Shown: positions 8,635 through 18,161 of the stretch, piece after piece
Layout of the letters: every line of letters starts with the position of its first letter
How positions within the stretch are numbered: the first letter of the stretch is position 1
Assembly: GCA_001311805.1 (NCBI GenBank)
Contig: BBCA01000038.1
Span: 1 to 28,952 of the forward strand
Origin: Lentibacillus juripiscarius JCM 12147
Lineage (GTDB): Bacteria > Bacillota > Bacilli > Bacillales_D > Amphibacillaceae
Direction of reading: 5' to 3'
Length of the DNA stretch: 28,952 nucleotides
The notes under the pieces: model-generated
Databases searched by the model: none
Seen by the model: the letters and a program-made list of their open reading frames with translations, nothing else
What the model was told of the DNA's origin: nothing
Position numbers and translations under genes: made by a program

Positions 8635-8708
8635 AGCAGGTAGAGCGGCATCCTGTTTGTCGGTACACATACTCGCAAAAATAGCCAAAAAGACTTTTTG
8701 CCTATATT

Positions 8709-8767
8709 AGGACAATGACCGAAACAATTTCACCTTCTATTGTAATAGGTCCATTGTCCTCTTTTTT
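8709..8767 (+). terminator. Terminator after the antiporter gene
   Basis: AGGACAATG (8709-8717) pairs with CATTGTCCT (8752-8760), extended by ACC/GGT with a one-base bulge, and runs into six T (8762-8767). An inner ACAAT/ATTGT pair may add a second helix. Confidence 0.8.
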
Positions 8768-8787
8768 GTCGTAAATTGTCTTAAATA

Positions 8788-8816
8788 TTTACAATATTCA
8801 ATTATGACTATATGAT
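8788..8816 (+). promoter_or_regulatory. Candidate sigma-A promoter for inhA
   Basis: TTTACA and TATGAT are separated by exactly 17 bp in an AT-rich stretch about 100 bp upstream of the protease start. Confidence 0.5.
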
Positions 8817-8843
8817 AAAAACTATTCTATCATTTTTCTGATA

Positions 8844-8865
8844 GTGCGTGTTCAAAAGGAGGACC
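8844..8865. repeat. Dispersed repeat copy B
   Basis: GTGCGTGTTCAAAAGGAGGA matches the copies at 5416-5435 and 14601-14622. It is preceded by a CTATCA/TGATAG hairpin (8827-8844). It lies in the inhA leader, so it would be transcribed from the promoter at 8788. Confidence 0.55.
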
Positions 8866-8919
8866 ACCGGACAGGCACCATAACGCCAACATAATAATTT
8901 GTGGGAGGAGTTTATCGTA

Positions 8920-11300
8920 ATGAAAAAAGGATTTATTCTATCAACCGCCGCTGCACTGACACTAAGCCTTGGCCTTTCAAGCGCTGGCGCAGCACCTGGC
9001 AACGGTTCTGATGGCGATTTGCAGTCAGGCATTTCGCAAGAGCTTGGTTCACCAGTCGATTTGGGGATCGCCAATGATGAAAAATTGATTGAGATGCTGA
9101 AGGAAAGAGGCACAATTGCACAAGATGCATCGCCAAAAGAGGCGAACAAAGCACTAAATAAATACTTACAATCTAAAGTGGAAAACAGCAAGAAAATGAG
9201 CGTCAATCAGGTAAAAAATAATGACGCCAGTATGAAAAATGATGAAAAGAAAAACAACAATCCGCTTACAAACGGAAAGGGTAATAAACTTGGACATGCC
9301 AAGAAAAACAAAGTGGACGCTGTTGAAGAAGAGGCTTATAATGGGGAAGTTCGGGAAGATAAGGTACTGGTACTAGCTATCGACTTTCCGGACTATGAAA
9401 AAAGCTCAATCACACCAGATGAAACGGACATGTGGTACGAAAACTACACACACGACCATTTTCAAAACATGATCTTTGGTGACGATGGCTATGAAGGTCC
9501 GAATGGGGAAAATTTGATATCGATGAAACAATATTATGAACAGCAATCAGGAGGAAGCTACACCGTCGACGGAACGGTAGCAGGCTGGTACACAGCTGAT
9601 AACCCTGCTGCTTATTATGGCAAAACGTTCCGGCTCCAGATGGTAACGATGCAGCAGCTGCTGAGCTGGTGTATGAAGCACTTGAAAAAGCTGCACAAGA
9701 CCCAAGTATTGACCTAAGTGACTATGACACTTGGGACCGTGAAGATTATGATGGTGACGGTGTATATGACGAGCCGGATGGAATTATCGACCACTTAATG
9801 GTCATTCACGCTGGTGTCGGCGAAGAAGCTGGCGGCGGTTCACTTGGTGGTGACGCTATTTGGTCACACCGTTCGTCACTGGGTTTAGTTGCAGTTCCGG
9901 GGGCAGAGTCTGATAGTGACCGTTTTGACGGCCTATTAGCGGCAGATGATTACACAATTGAACCGGAAGACGGTGCGGCCGGTGTGTTTGCCCACGAATA
10001 TGGACATGACTTAGGGCTGCCTGATGAATATGACACCAACTACACTGGTGAGGGTGAGGCAATTGGTTATTGGTCACTGATGGCAAGTGGCAGCTGGGCT
10101 GGAGATGTTCCAGGAACAGAGCCACCTGGAATTAGCCCATATTCAAGACAAATGCTGCAAGAGCTTCACGGCGGCAATTGGCTAAGCGGCACAACCCTTG
10201 ACGCATCAGGTATAACGGGGGGAAGGTACATCGGTTCTTCTTGATGAAGGCGTCACCAAAGGCACGAACAATGATGCCGTTCGTGTTAATCTGCCGGATA
10301 AAGTTAATATATTAAACACCCCAAAACCGGTGAATTTGAATACTATGGCGGCAGAGGCGATGAAGTTGATCATAAAATGGTAAAAACAGTGGATTTAACT
10401 GGCGCTGAAAATGCAACACTTGACTTCAATGCCTGGTACGATATCGAACAAGATTGGGATTATGCAATGGTCCAAATTTCAACAGATGACGGTGAAACAT
10501 GGGAATCCCTGTCAACCTCGAATACTAGCTCAACACTCGCTTCAGGCGGATATCCGGCAATTAAAGAAAATCTGCCGGGTTATACAGGCTCAAGTGACGG
10601 ATGGATCCATGAATCAATTGATCTCAGCAACTATGCCGGTCAGGAAATTCAGCTTCAGTTCCGTTCCATGACTGACTGGGCCACTAATATGACAGGATTT
10701 TTCGTTGACAATGTAAAAGTGACAGCAGACGGAAATGAAGTGTTTTCTGATGGCGCAGAAGCAGAGCCTTCATTCACATTGAACGGCTTTGAGAAGCATG
10801 ATGGTACGCATACAACTGATCAATACTATTTGCTTGAATGGCGCTCACACAACGGTGTTGATGAAGGTCTTGCCCACATCCGTCGTGGTGATAGCTTAAT
10901 GTCCTATGATGATGGACTAGTTGTCTGGTATGTGGATGAATCGTATAATAACAACTGGACTGGCCAGCATCCGGGTGAAGGGTTCCTTGGTGTAGTGGAT
11001 GCTGACCAGCGTGCGGTCAGATGGAGTGACAAAGGAACAGGAAGCAGTCGCTATCAGGTACATGATGCATCGTTCAGTCTCGATAAATCCGAGAAAATGT
11101 TCCTGGATTACATGGACCTGCAAGGTGTAACGATGAAAGACAATTATACGAAACGCACACCATTATTCGATGACAGCGCAGACTGGAGCAACCCGGGTCT
11201 TGTTGACGCCGGCCGGGATGTTCCTGAGTACGGACTGAAGTTCCGCGTCATCGGTCAAAGCAAAGATAACACGGTCGGTAATGTATTGATCTACAAATAA
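8920..11300 (+). CDS. inhA: InhA-type M6 metalloprotease, secreted (frameshifted)
   Basis: Secreted zinc metalloprotease of the immune inhibitor A family (peptidase M6), which degrades host antimicrobial or matrix proteins in pathogens and scavenges protein elsewhere. There is a signal peptide ([21 protein letters not shown], cut near AGA/APG), a propeptide to about residue 130, the catalytic domain with [14 protein letters not shown] (HExxH with a third ligand) and [20 protein letters not shown], and a C-terminal region with an all-beta MAM/jelly-roll-like module ([20 protein letters not shown]). Three breaks: A4 at 9622-9625 (one base short), G6 at 10217-10222 (one too many, giving [13 protein letters not shown]) and A4 at 10323-10326 (one short, giving [12 protein letters not shown]). 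The corrected length of about 793 aa is typical. ATG 8920 follows GGGAGGAG. Naming as inhA refers to the family. Confidence 0.92.
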
Positions 11301-11306
11301 TCATAT

Positions 11307-11345
11307 AAAAACCCTGCCAAGTGCAAGCGCCCTGGCAGGGTTTTT
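11307..11345. terminator. Strong bidirectional terminator between convergent genes
   Basis: AAAAACCCTGCCA (11307-11319) and TGGCAGGGTTTTT (11333-11345) form a perfect 13-bp stem with a 13-nt loop. It serves the protease on the plus strand and the methyltransferase on the minus strand. Confidence 0.93.
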
Positions 11346-11348
11346 CCG

Positions 11349-11964
11349 TTATTTTTCACAAACGGCTATTCCAAGCGGATAATGACCACCATGATGATCA
11401 TCTGCCGGCTTGATCAGCGCGCCCTTCTGAAAGTAGAAACCAACAGAAGTATAATCCGGAAACAACTGCGTAAATTCATCCACAGTCAGCTGGTGCACAT
11501 GGAATGGCGACCCGCACGGCTTCCCGCGGCCTTTTCCGAACGGCGTTGACAATACGAGAGTGCCGCCCGGTTTCAGCAAAGTGTACACATTTGCCAAAAA
11601 CTGCTCTTCCGCCTCGACATGTTCCATCGTCTCAAAGCTGACCACACTGTCAAACTGCCCAAGCTTGTCCGGCAGCCCTGGATCAGTCACATCCCCTTCC
11701 GTAAAAGCAGAAATCGGATGGTAATACGTGCCTCGCGCATATTGAACAGCGTCCGGATCCACGTCAATCCCAACAACTTCGGATACGCTTTTCTCCCTTT
11801 TTTGCAAGGATGTGTGTGCCGAAACCTGCGCCACTGGCAAAGTCGAGCACCCGGCCATACACATGCTCGCTGGCAAAATGGTACCTAGCCACATGCTCTA
11901 CCAGCAGTTCATTCGTTATTTTCATGTTTTCAGGAATTACCCGCTCTCCTGTATCTTCCAGCAT
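11349..11964 (-). CDS. Class I SAM-dependent methyltransferase (frameshifted)
   Basis: Methyltransf_11/UbiE-like fold. Motif I is VLDFASGAGFGTHILA (GxGxG at about residues 42-46), the acidic residue after strand 2 is in VVGIDVDPDAVQYA, and the motif around FDSVVSFETMEHV followed by LLKPGGTLVLSTP is typical. The substrate is unknown. The frame breaks within 11789-11803, where one base is surplus in either the T4 or the T6 run, giving HILAK...SVSEVVGIDVD. The ATG at 11964 is chosen because family members begin near MLEDTGERVIP, with GGTG upstream. The corrected length is about 204 aa. It follows the MFS gene by 23 nt and is probably in one operon with it. Confidence 0.82.
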
Positions 11965-11987
11965 TATGTTCACCGCTTTTTTCAAAA

Positions 11988-13268
11988 TTAATGTGCGTTC
12001 AGTTTTGCTTTGTCAGGACGCTTGGCTGATACGGCGCAAAGAATGCCAATAACCGGAAATGCAAGGGATGCCAGCAATACCGGTGTATAGTTATGAAATA
12101 TATCAAACCCGGCACCAAACGGCAATGGCCCCAATGACGAACCGATGACTACCATCGTCATACCGACCCCGTTGATGCTGCCGACATACTTCCGTCCAAA
12201 ATAATCCGGCCAGATAACGTTCATGCCAATCCGTTCAAGGCCATTCGCAGCACCCCATACGATGCCAAACAGAACCGCCATCATCACGTTTTTCGTCACC
12301 AAAAGCATGAGCAGAAAAATAATTTCAATAAAGAACACACTAGCCAGCAGGTAATTGGTCGGTATCCGTTCGGTAATGAAGCCAGAAACAAACGATACCG
12401 GAATACCTGCAAAAGCCATCAGGCTCAGCACCATCGCAGCAATAGCTGGTGACAGTCCATTCGTGTCAAAAATGGATATAATATGAAACGTAATGCCTGT
12501 ATTGATCATGGCCGGAATGCCAACACTAATCAGAATTCCCCAGAAAGCCCACGTCCGCATCGCTTCTTTCAGTGTCCAGTCCTCCTTCGCTTCAGGGAGT
12601 ACAGTTCCGGCGGCTGGCTCGGTTGACTCGCCGTCATCCGACTGAGAGCCATCCGGTTCAAGCCCCATCTCCTCCGGCCGGTTGCGCACACCAAACAGTG
12701 CAAATGGCACAAACACAATCAATAGTGCCACACCCCAGAATCGCCACGCCATCTGCCAATCCCACGTTTCGATGATCCACGTGTTGATAATCGGAAACAG
12801 CATCGCACTGGCGAAACTGCCCAGGGTCATGAAACTGAATGCACGGCCTCTTTTTTTCACAAACCATTGCGCGGTAAGTGTATTCGGGATGAGCGACATC
12901 GTTCCCTGGCCAAGCAGCCGTACAAGGAAAAATCCGATGGCCAGCATGAACATATTGGAGACCATGCTGTTGAAAAAACAAGCAAGAGCAAATACGGTTC
13001 CGACCGTTACCATCATGAACCGCTGTCCATACCGGTCAATAAATCGGCCCACAAACATCATTGTCAGTCCGGCAATCAGTGTAGCAGTTGAATATAGGCT
13101 GGACACTTCCGTACGTGACCAGCCAAATTCCTGGATGTACTGATCAATGAAAGCAGAATTCGAATACGTCTGTCCAGGACCGGAGAAAAAGATACCTAGC
13201 CCGCCAATAAACACAATGAACCAGCCATAATAAATACGTTGAAAAACCTTCCCCCTTTCAGTCAACAC
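11988..13268 (-). CDS. MFS transporter, oxalate/formate- or monocarboxylate-type
   Basis: Twelve hydrophobic segments in two halves, split by a long acidic central loop (about residues 205-240). The N-terminal half has the MFS A-like motif GRFIDRYGQRFMM and WSRTEVSSLYSTATLIAGL, as in the OFA/MCT-like group that carries carboxylates; the actual substrate is not known. The gene is intact, about 426 aa. An SD GGGGAGG stands 4 nt before GTG 13268 and 7 nt before TTG 13265; either could be the start, while the ATG seven codons upstream overlaps the SD. The methyltransferase follows. Confidence 0.85.
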   Translation of the reverse strand: MLTERGKVFQRIYYGWFIVFIGGLGIFFSGPGQTYSNSAFIDQYIQEFGWSRTEVSSLYSTATLIAGLTMMFVGRFIDRYGQRFMMVTVGTVFALACFFNSMVSNMFMLAIGFFLVRLLGQGTMSLIPNTLTAQWFVKKRGRAFSFMTLGSFASAMLFPIINTWIIETWDWQMAWRFWGVALLIVFVPFALFGVRNRPEEMGLEPDGSQSDDGESTEPAAGTVLPEAKEDWTLKEAMRTWAFWGILISVGIPAMINTGITFHIISIFDTNGLSPAIAAMVLSLMAFAGIPVSFVSGFITERIPTNYLLASVFFIEIIFLLMLLVTKNVMMAVLFGIVWGAANGLERIGMNVIWPDYFGRKYVGSINGVGMTMVVIGSSLGPLPFGAGFDIFHNYTPVLLASLAFPVIGILCAVSAKRPDKAKLNAH

Positions 13269-13525
13269 AAAACCTCCCCTGAAAAACATTAAAACGCTCT
13301 TTTTATAATCTGCGTTTTATTTTACTGGAATTTATGAGGCAGCACAATCATCAGGCTGATGTTCGTGGAGTTGTGTCAATGTTTGTGGCGCTTCCAATTG
13401 ATATCCAGCTGATGGCAAAGCCGTTTGCGTCTGCTCGCTCCGACTGACATTTACCACCATTCATATTCCCGTCTCCCGGGCAAAAAATAGAGGTGAGGCC
13501 AGGCTGCATACGAAAGGAGATTTTT

Positions 13526-13714
13526 ATGGAAGCCGACCGTGCACAGGAAATAATGCATTCGATTACAATGGTAAACGTCAATTATCACGGTTTTCCCGTT
13601 TATTTGAAGCAAATAAATCCTGATCAGGAAACAGCCGTTGTTTTTCCCCTTGATGAGATGGATCATGACCAGCATGTCGATTTGAATGGTTTAGCCGAAG
13701 ATGATCCATACTAA
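13526..13714 (+). CDS. sspH: SspH-type small acid-soluble spore protein
   Basis: 62-aa protein matching the H-type SASP family of the spore core: an N-terminal MEADRAQEIMHS, the conserved NVNYHGFPVYLKQIN and VFPLDE near the middle. SspH-type proteins are made in the forespore and are minor SASP, thought to be unrelated to the DNA-saturating alpha/beta type. The ATG at 13526 has AAAGGAG upstream; an in-frame start 11 codons earlier lacks a site. A forespore (sigma-G) promoter is expected, but no convincing one could be read. It lies 29 nt before the CAP-domain gene, so the two may share transcripts. Confidence 0.88.
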   Translation: MEADRAQEIMHSITMVNVNYHGFPVYLKQINPDQETAVVFPLDEMDHDQHVDLNGLAEDDPY

Positions 13715-13743
13715 GTAAAAATTGACAAAAGGAGCACGGCCAT

Positions 13744-14524
13744 ATGAAACGAGCAATACTTTTTCTTATGTTGGCAAGTGTCAGCCTGCTGGTGCTGGCA
13801 GCGTGCAATGCTAATGACGACGAAAATGCAGCAGATTACCGAAGCAAGACGGAAGTGGATGAGAATCAGCTGCCTATTTCTACTGTCCGAACTGACCAGT
13901 CCAGTAATCACAGTGAGCCGGGAACACAGCAGATTAGATTCAATGGCGAGCCAAACGACCCTGGCCAGACCGAAAACAACCAGGGAAGGGATCCAAATGG
14001 TCAGGACAACAATCGTCTGCGCCAAGAAGATCCGCTTGAACGCAATTTGCGGGAAAACGACGGAGAAAACAATCCACGAATGAAGAAGGATCTGGCCGGA
14101 CAGAAGCCTATTGAGCGGAGTGGCAATAATGGAAAACAGCAAGGAATCAACGAGTACGCATCTAAAGTGATTGAACTGACGAATGAAGAACGAAGCAAAC
14201 AAGGGCTGTCCGCACTAAAAGCAGATAAGAAGTTGAGCCGCGTAGCCAGAAATAAATCAATGGACATGCAGCAAAAAAACTACTTTTCCCATACAAGTCC
14301 AACGTATGGATCCCCCATTTGACATGATGAAGCAATTCGATGTCACGTACCAGTCAGCTGCAGAGAATATTTCCAGAGGACAGCGCAACCCTCAACAGGT
14401 GGTTGATGCCTGGATGGACAGTGAAGAGCATCGCAAGAATATCCTTGATGAATCATTCACGCATATTGGCGTCGGCTACACAGAGGAAGGAAAATATTGG
14501 ACGCAGATGTTCATTGAGAAATGA
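13744..14524 (+). CDS. CAP (SCP/PR1)-domain lipoprotein, YkwD-like (frameshifted)
   Basis: Lipoprotein: the signal peptide ends in the lipobox LAAC (Cys about residue 20), followed by a long low-complexity Asn/Gln/Asp linker (about 25-135) and a C-terminal CAP domain with VIELTNEERSKQGLSALKAD, NYFSHTSPTYGSPFD, AAENI and HRKNILDESFTHIGVGY. YkwD-like CAP proteins are secreted or spore-associated and of uncertain activity. One break: the C5 run 14312-14316 has one base too many; removal gives YGSPFDMMKQF. The corrected length is about 259 aa. The SD AAAGGAG lies before ATG 13744. Cotranscription with sspH would suggest a sporulation role. Confidence 0.88.
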
Positions 14525-14532
14525 CGAAGATG

Positions 14533-14574
14533 AAGGGAGCCATGCACGTCCAGAAACGGCATAGCTCCCTTTTT
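14533..14574 (+). terminator. Terminator after the CAP-domain gene
   Basis: AAGGGAGC (14533-14540) and GCTCCCTT (14564-14571), extended by ATGC/GCAT with a mismatch, followed by T5. Confidence 0.88.
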
Positions 14575-14600
14575 AGAGATTGCGGGTGCGGAAATTTTAT

Positions 14601-14622
14601 CCTCCCGCTTGAACACGCACTT
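14601..14622. repeat. Dispersed repeat copy C (inverted)
   Basis: On the minus strand this reads AAGTGCGTGTTCAAGCGGGAGG, matching copies A and B except for the bases between GTTCAA and GGAGG. It lies just past a terminator and 25 bp before the gltP-like promoter. Confidence 0.5.
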
Positions 14623-14646
14623 TTAAGGAAAAATGAAGCATTCCTT

Positions 14647-14675
14647 TTGACAGTTCGGAATATACAAGGTAATGT
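14647..14675 (+). promoter_or_regulatory. Candidate sigma-A promoter of the symporter gene
   Basis: A consensus TTGACA is separated by 17 bp from TAATGT, 64 bp upstream of the ATG at 14739. Confidence 0.6.
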
Positions 14676-14738
14676 CAGTACATATAATTCCCATTAGTTT
14701 TATCGGATTAGGAATCATTCATTATAGGGGGGAAAAAT

Positions 14739-15971
14739 ATGAAAGCAATGTGGAGAGGTTATTTGCAAGCATCCCTCATCTCAAAAATAACAGTTGCACT
14801 TGGCCTTGGTGTTGTAATCGGTCTGATTTTCGGTGAGGATGCAGCCGTTCTGGCGCCATTCGGAGATTTGCTGCTCCGTCTCTTAAAGTTTCTGATTGTG
14901 CCACTCATTCTATTCACTCTGATTGTCGGGGTCAATCAGACAAACTGGGGAGCCTTGGCCGAATGGGCGGAAAAATGTTCATCTACTATCTTATAACATC
15001 AGCCTTTGCCATCGCGGTCGGGATTGCAGTGGCAAGCCTGTTTAATCCGGGAACAGGGATGACGCTTGATGGGAGCGAGTCATTTGACGTGCCGGAAAAT
15101 CCGGGGGTTGCCAGTGTTCTTTTAAACATCGTTCCTGACAACATCGTTACAGCTTTCAGTGAGCTAAATTTATTAGGGATCATTTTTACCGCGATTGTAT
15201 TCGGTATCGCCATTTCAGTGCTACGTTCATCCGATTCCAGCCATGAGCTGGGCGAAGCCGTGTACAAGGTCATCAATGGACTGAACGAAGCCACGATGAC
15301 TATCATGAAAGGAATCATTCAGTATGTACCGATTGGGATTTTTGCCATTGTCGCAGAAATCGTCGGCCAGCAGGGAAGCGATACACTGCTCTCCCTCGGC
15401 AATATGGTCGCTGTCCTGTACGTAGCATTGCTTGTACAGTTAATTTTCTATATTGCCTTTATGGCGCTGACCAACATTAATATTAAAGACTTTTTCCAAC
15501 ATGGCCGCACGCCGATTATAACGGCATTTGTCACCCAGAGCAGCTCGGGTACACTGCCGCTGACACTGAATGCTGCCAAAAAATCTCAACCTGTCCAAAA
15601 GCCTTTACGGATTCAGTCTCCCGCTTGGTGCAACGATTAACATGGACGGGGCGGCCATCCGAATTGCCGTATCCGCCGTTTTTGCTGCCAATGTAATCGG
15701 CGACCCGCTCAGTTTCCCGGAAATGCTTCAAGTCGTGCTAGTCGGTACTTTGGCATCGGTTGGAACTGCCGGTGTGCCCGGTGCAGGCATCATCATGATT
15801 GCTACCGTGTTCGCTCAGCTCGGCCTGCCAATGGAAGCCGTTGGACTCCTCACCGCAATTGATGTCCTTGTCGGCATGGGCTGTACCGCACTGAATGTGG
15901 CAGGTGATTTAGTCGGAACAAGCATTATTAATAAGACCGAGCGAGCAAAAGAGCAAACAAACGTTAGTTAA
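14739..15971 (+). CDS. Dicarboxylate/amino acid:cation symporter, DAACS family (GltP/DctA type, frameshifted)
   Basis: Membrane importer of glutamate, aspartate or C4-dicarboxylates driven by H+ or Na+. Eight transmembrane helices and two re-entrant loops: the Ser-rich HP1 TQSSSGTLPLTLN, the ion-site motif NMDG, HP2 VGTAGVPGAG and the substrate-binding NVAGDL. Two breaks: near 14951 (one A short; repair gives NWGSLGRMGGKMFIYY) and the A6 run 15578-15583 (one too many; removal gives NAAKNLNLSKSLYGF). The corrected length of about 410 aa is usual. ATG 14739 has AGGGGGG upstream. It is a single-gene unit with its own promoter and a terminator. The substrate cannot be set from sequence alone. Confidence 0.9.
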
Positions 15972-15979
15972 CCTTAGAA

Positions 15980-16014
15980 AAAAGCATCTCCTTTGCATAG
16001 AGGAGATGCTTTTT
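15980..16014 (+). terminator. Terminator after the symporter gene
   Basis: AAAAGCATCTCCT (15980-15992) is perfectly inverted as AGGAGATGCTTTT (16001-16013), with an 8-nt loop and a T tail. Confidence 0.93.
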
Positions 16015-16064
16015 ACAAATTCGAATGATTCCTATGCCGTTTAAGCTTTTTCAAACCGCGATTC

Positions 16065-16099
16065 AAAAAATGCCTCCCACTGATGGAGGCGTTTTTTTT
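16065..16099. terminator. Second terminator, usable on both strands
   Basis: GCCTCC (16072-16077) and GGAGGC (16085-16090) are flanked by A6 on the left and T8 on the right. Placed between the convergent symporter and XRE genes; on the minus strand it would end the XRE-cupin transcript. Confidence 0.8.
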
Positions 16100-16119
16100 A
16101 AGATATTGGGAGTAGTTTA

Positions 16120-16674
16120 TCAGTCGTCGATAAACACCGTCAGAACTTTCGCCCCGTCATTATCGACCGGAATGAACAGATGCGGTTTCACGCCTCTGAA
16201 ATAGCTAGTATCGCCCTTTTGCATATAGTGCTTTTCACCATCGTAATACAGCTCAATCGCACCTTCAACAATATAAATAAACTCGTCCTGGGAATGGGTG
16301 TACGGTTCGTGGCGCATATTGTAATCCTTTGGGGTGACGTGAACAATCGTTGGTTCAATCCGCGTAAAACGGGATCGATTGGCGAGCAGCTCAAACGAGT
16401 ATCCCATATTCTCATCATCAGCATTCATTTGCCTGTCCGCTTTCGGCAGGACCACCAGATCTGTCTCCGGATGCCCGTCCAACACCCATGACAGCGGTAC
16501 ATCCAGGGCTTCGGAAATCTTAGACAGTGTCGCAACGGCGGATGAGGTCTGGCCATTCTCAATTTTTGACAGCAGGCTTTTGGAAATACCGCATTGATCC
16601 GCTACTTGCTGTTGTGTATGTTTACTTTTCATACGCGCTTGCTTCAGCTTCTGGCCTATTGTTTCAAGATTAAT
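16120..16674 (-). CDS. XRE-family regulator with C-terminal cupin domain
   Basis: Transcription regulator: the N-terminal HTH_3 (IGQKLKQARMKSKHTQQQVADQCGISKSLLSKIENGQ, in two parts, residues 5-40) binds DNA and the C-terminal cupin (HSQDEFIYIVEGAIELYYDG, with YMQKGDTSYFRGVKPHLF) probably senses a small ligand. Relatives control nearby catabolic or transport genes. The start is odd: AAAGGGGAG is 8 nt upstream of an in-frame ATT at 16674, which gives about 184 aa, the usual length; the next upstream in-frame starts have no ribosome binding site. Either ATT is used or one base was misread. It lies downstream of the HMG-CoA lyase gene across a terminator. Confidence 0.85.
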   Translation of the reverse strand: MNLETIGQKLKQARMKSKHTQQQVADQCGISKSLLSKIENGQTSSAVATLSKISEALDVPLSWVLDGHPETDLVVLPKADRQMNADDENMGYSFELLANRSRFTRIEPTIVHVTPKDYNMRHEPYTHSQDEFIYIVEGAIELYYDGEKHYMQKGDTSYFRGVKPHLFIPVDNDGAKVLTVFIDD

Positions 16675-16825
16675 GGCTGCTCTCCCCTTTCGCCTGAGTA
16701 AATCAAATTCCTTCCTACATAGAATAGAGCAAATTTCGCGAACTGGCAACCGGTAGAGCGTCTGTCACTAAACAGAGTGGTTTCCGATAGAAGGTGGTAA
16801 AGCTGGAATCGCTGATAAATCAATC

Positions 16826-16858
16826 AAAACCCCCACCTGCTCGCATGCGGGTGAGGGT
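16826..16858 (-). terminator. Terminator after the HMG-CoA lyase gene
   Basis: On the minus strand ACCCTCACC-C-GC pairs with GC-A-GGTGGGGGT around a short loop, then TTTTGATTG. It stands 77 nt past the lyase stop. Confidence 0.75.
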
Positions 16859-16935
16859 ATCTCCAGCCATCGCCGGCGATTCTGATTATATTTCTGCATC
16901 CGCGACCGATGCTAACTTCCAAACTTCCACCCGAA

Positions 16936-17839
16936 TCAGCTTTGGTTGACAACGGACGCCAATGTTTTGCTTGGCAGTGTCTTGCCCAGCTTATTCTGGA
17001 TATAGAGTGCTGCTTCCTGGAGTTTCCGCTCGCTGATGCCTGTATCGATTCCCAGGCCGTGCAGCAAATACAGCACATCGTTGGTTGCCACATTGCCTGC
17101 AGCACCTGGTGCATACGGGCATCCGCCCAACCCGCCGATGGAACTGTCTAGCCTGGTAATCCCGTATCCATCGATGTCATGATATTGGCAATTGCCATTC
17201 CGCGCGTGTCGTGAAAGTGCATAATGATTTTTTCCTTCGGGTACCGGGCAAGCACGGCGTCCAGCAGTTTTTCCACCTGTGAAGGAACAGCCGTGCCAAT
17301 CGTATCACCAAGCGAGACGTCATCTGCGCCAAATTCGAACAGCTTATCACAGACCCGGATAACAGACTCTGGTGTGATCCGGCCTTCATACGGGCAGTCA
17401 AACACAGTCGACACATACCCTGTCACATGTTTGCCCGCCTGTTTCGCTTCGTCGACAACTTCCTGCAGCACCGAAAATGTCTGGTCAATTGATTTATTAA
17501 TATTTTTCCGGTTATGCGTGTCACTTGCTGACATGAACACCGATGCCCCGTCAATTCCTGTTTCTAGCGCCAGCTCCAGACCTTTCATATTAGGCACAAG
17601 CGCGGAATAGCGGACATCAGGATTCCGTTTGATTTTTTGCCGACTTCATGCGCATCCGATAAGGCCGGGACCCACTTCGGATGGACAAATGAGGAGTACT
17701 CAATCTCCTTCACACCTGACTCAGACAGCATATTAATCCAATGAACCTTATCCGCGGTGGCCACCCTTGTTTTCTCATTCTGCAGGCCATCACGCGGACC
17801 AACTTCCTTTACCTGCACATTCTCCGGCCAGCGTCCCAT
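16936..17839 (-). CDS. Hydroxymethylglutaryl-CoA lyase (frameshifted)
   Basis: HMG-CoA lyase (MvaB/YngG type) splits HMG-CoA to acetoacetate and acetyl-CoA, the last step of leucine breakdown. The TIM-barrel signature EVGPRDGLQNE (metal-binding Asp) is near the N-terminus, HFHDTRGMA supplies the metal-ligand His pair, and the catalytic Cys is in GGLGGCPYAPGAAGN. Two breaks: T6 at 17633-17638 (one more base gives GKKIKRNPDVRYSALVPNM) and C3 at 17161-17163 (one more gives DTGITRLDSSIGGLGG). The corrected length of about 301 aa is normal. ATG 17839 has AAGGAGG upstream. No other leucine-degradation gene is visible; the yng cluster partners found in B. subtilis are absent here. Confidence 0.93.
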
Positions 17840-18161
17840 GCATCCCCCTCCTTTTCATGATTGAAAAAATGTACTTGATGAATCCGTTTACAAACATTTA
17901 ATTTGCTGACGCCTGATACCCAAACCTGTTCAACTTATTCCCATTATATTCATTAACGTTTCGTTTGATTCAACCTTATTGAATTAAGTATATAATAAAA
18001 TTCTAAAAATGTCAACTGCCACACAGTTATAGTTATTTAGTTGCGGTACAGTTTCAATATTGTTATCTTTTTAACGTATGACCATAATAGCGCAGAATAA
18101 GGGTAAATCCCTTTTATTGCGACAGGCTAATATAAGTGCTATAGGAAAGGGGCAAACGATA
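17840..18161. promoter_or_regulatory. Divergent promoter region of the lyase and cation exchanger genes
   Basis: This 322-bp spacer is AT-rich and holds no gene. A 17-bp inverted repeat at 17968-17984 (ATTCAA, 5-nt centre, TTGAAT) overlaps the -35 side of a lyase promoter whose -10 is TATAAT (minus strand, 17943-17948; spacing 19). It resembles fatty-acid or leucine catabolic operators in general form but is not assigned. For the exchanger, TTGCGG (18041-18046) and TATCTT (18064-18069) are 17 bp apart. A small AAGGG/CCCTT hairpin lies near 18100-18116. Confidence 0.4.

Noticed and set aside
13332..13464. Two overlapping minus-strand small reading frames upstream of the MFS gene (42 aa from ATG 13460; 37 aa from ATG 13464)
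   Set aside because: Both are open, neither has a good ribosome binding site or recognisable family, and the local indel rate makes the frame undecidable.
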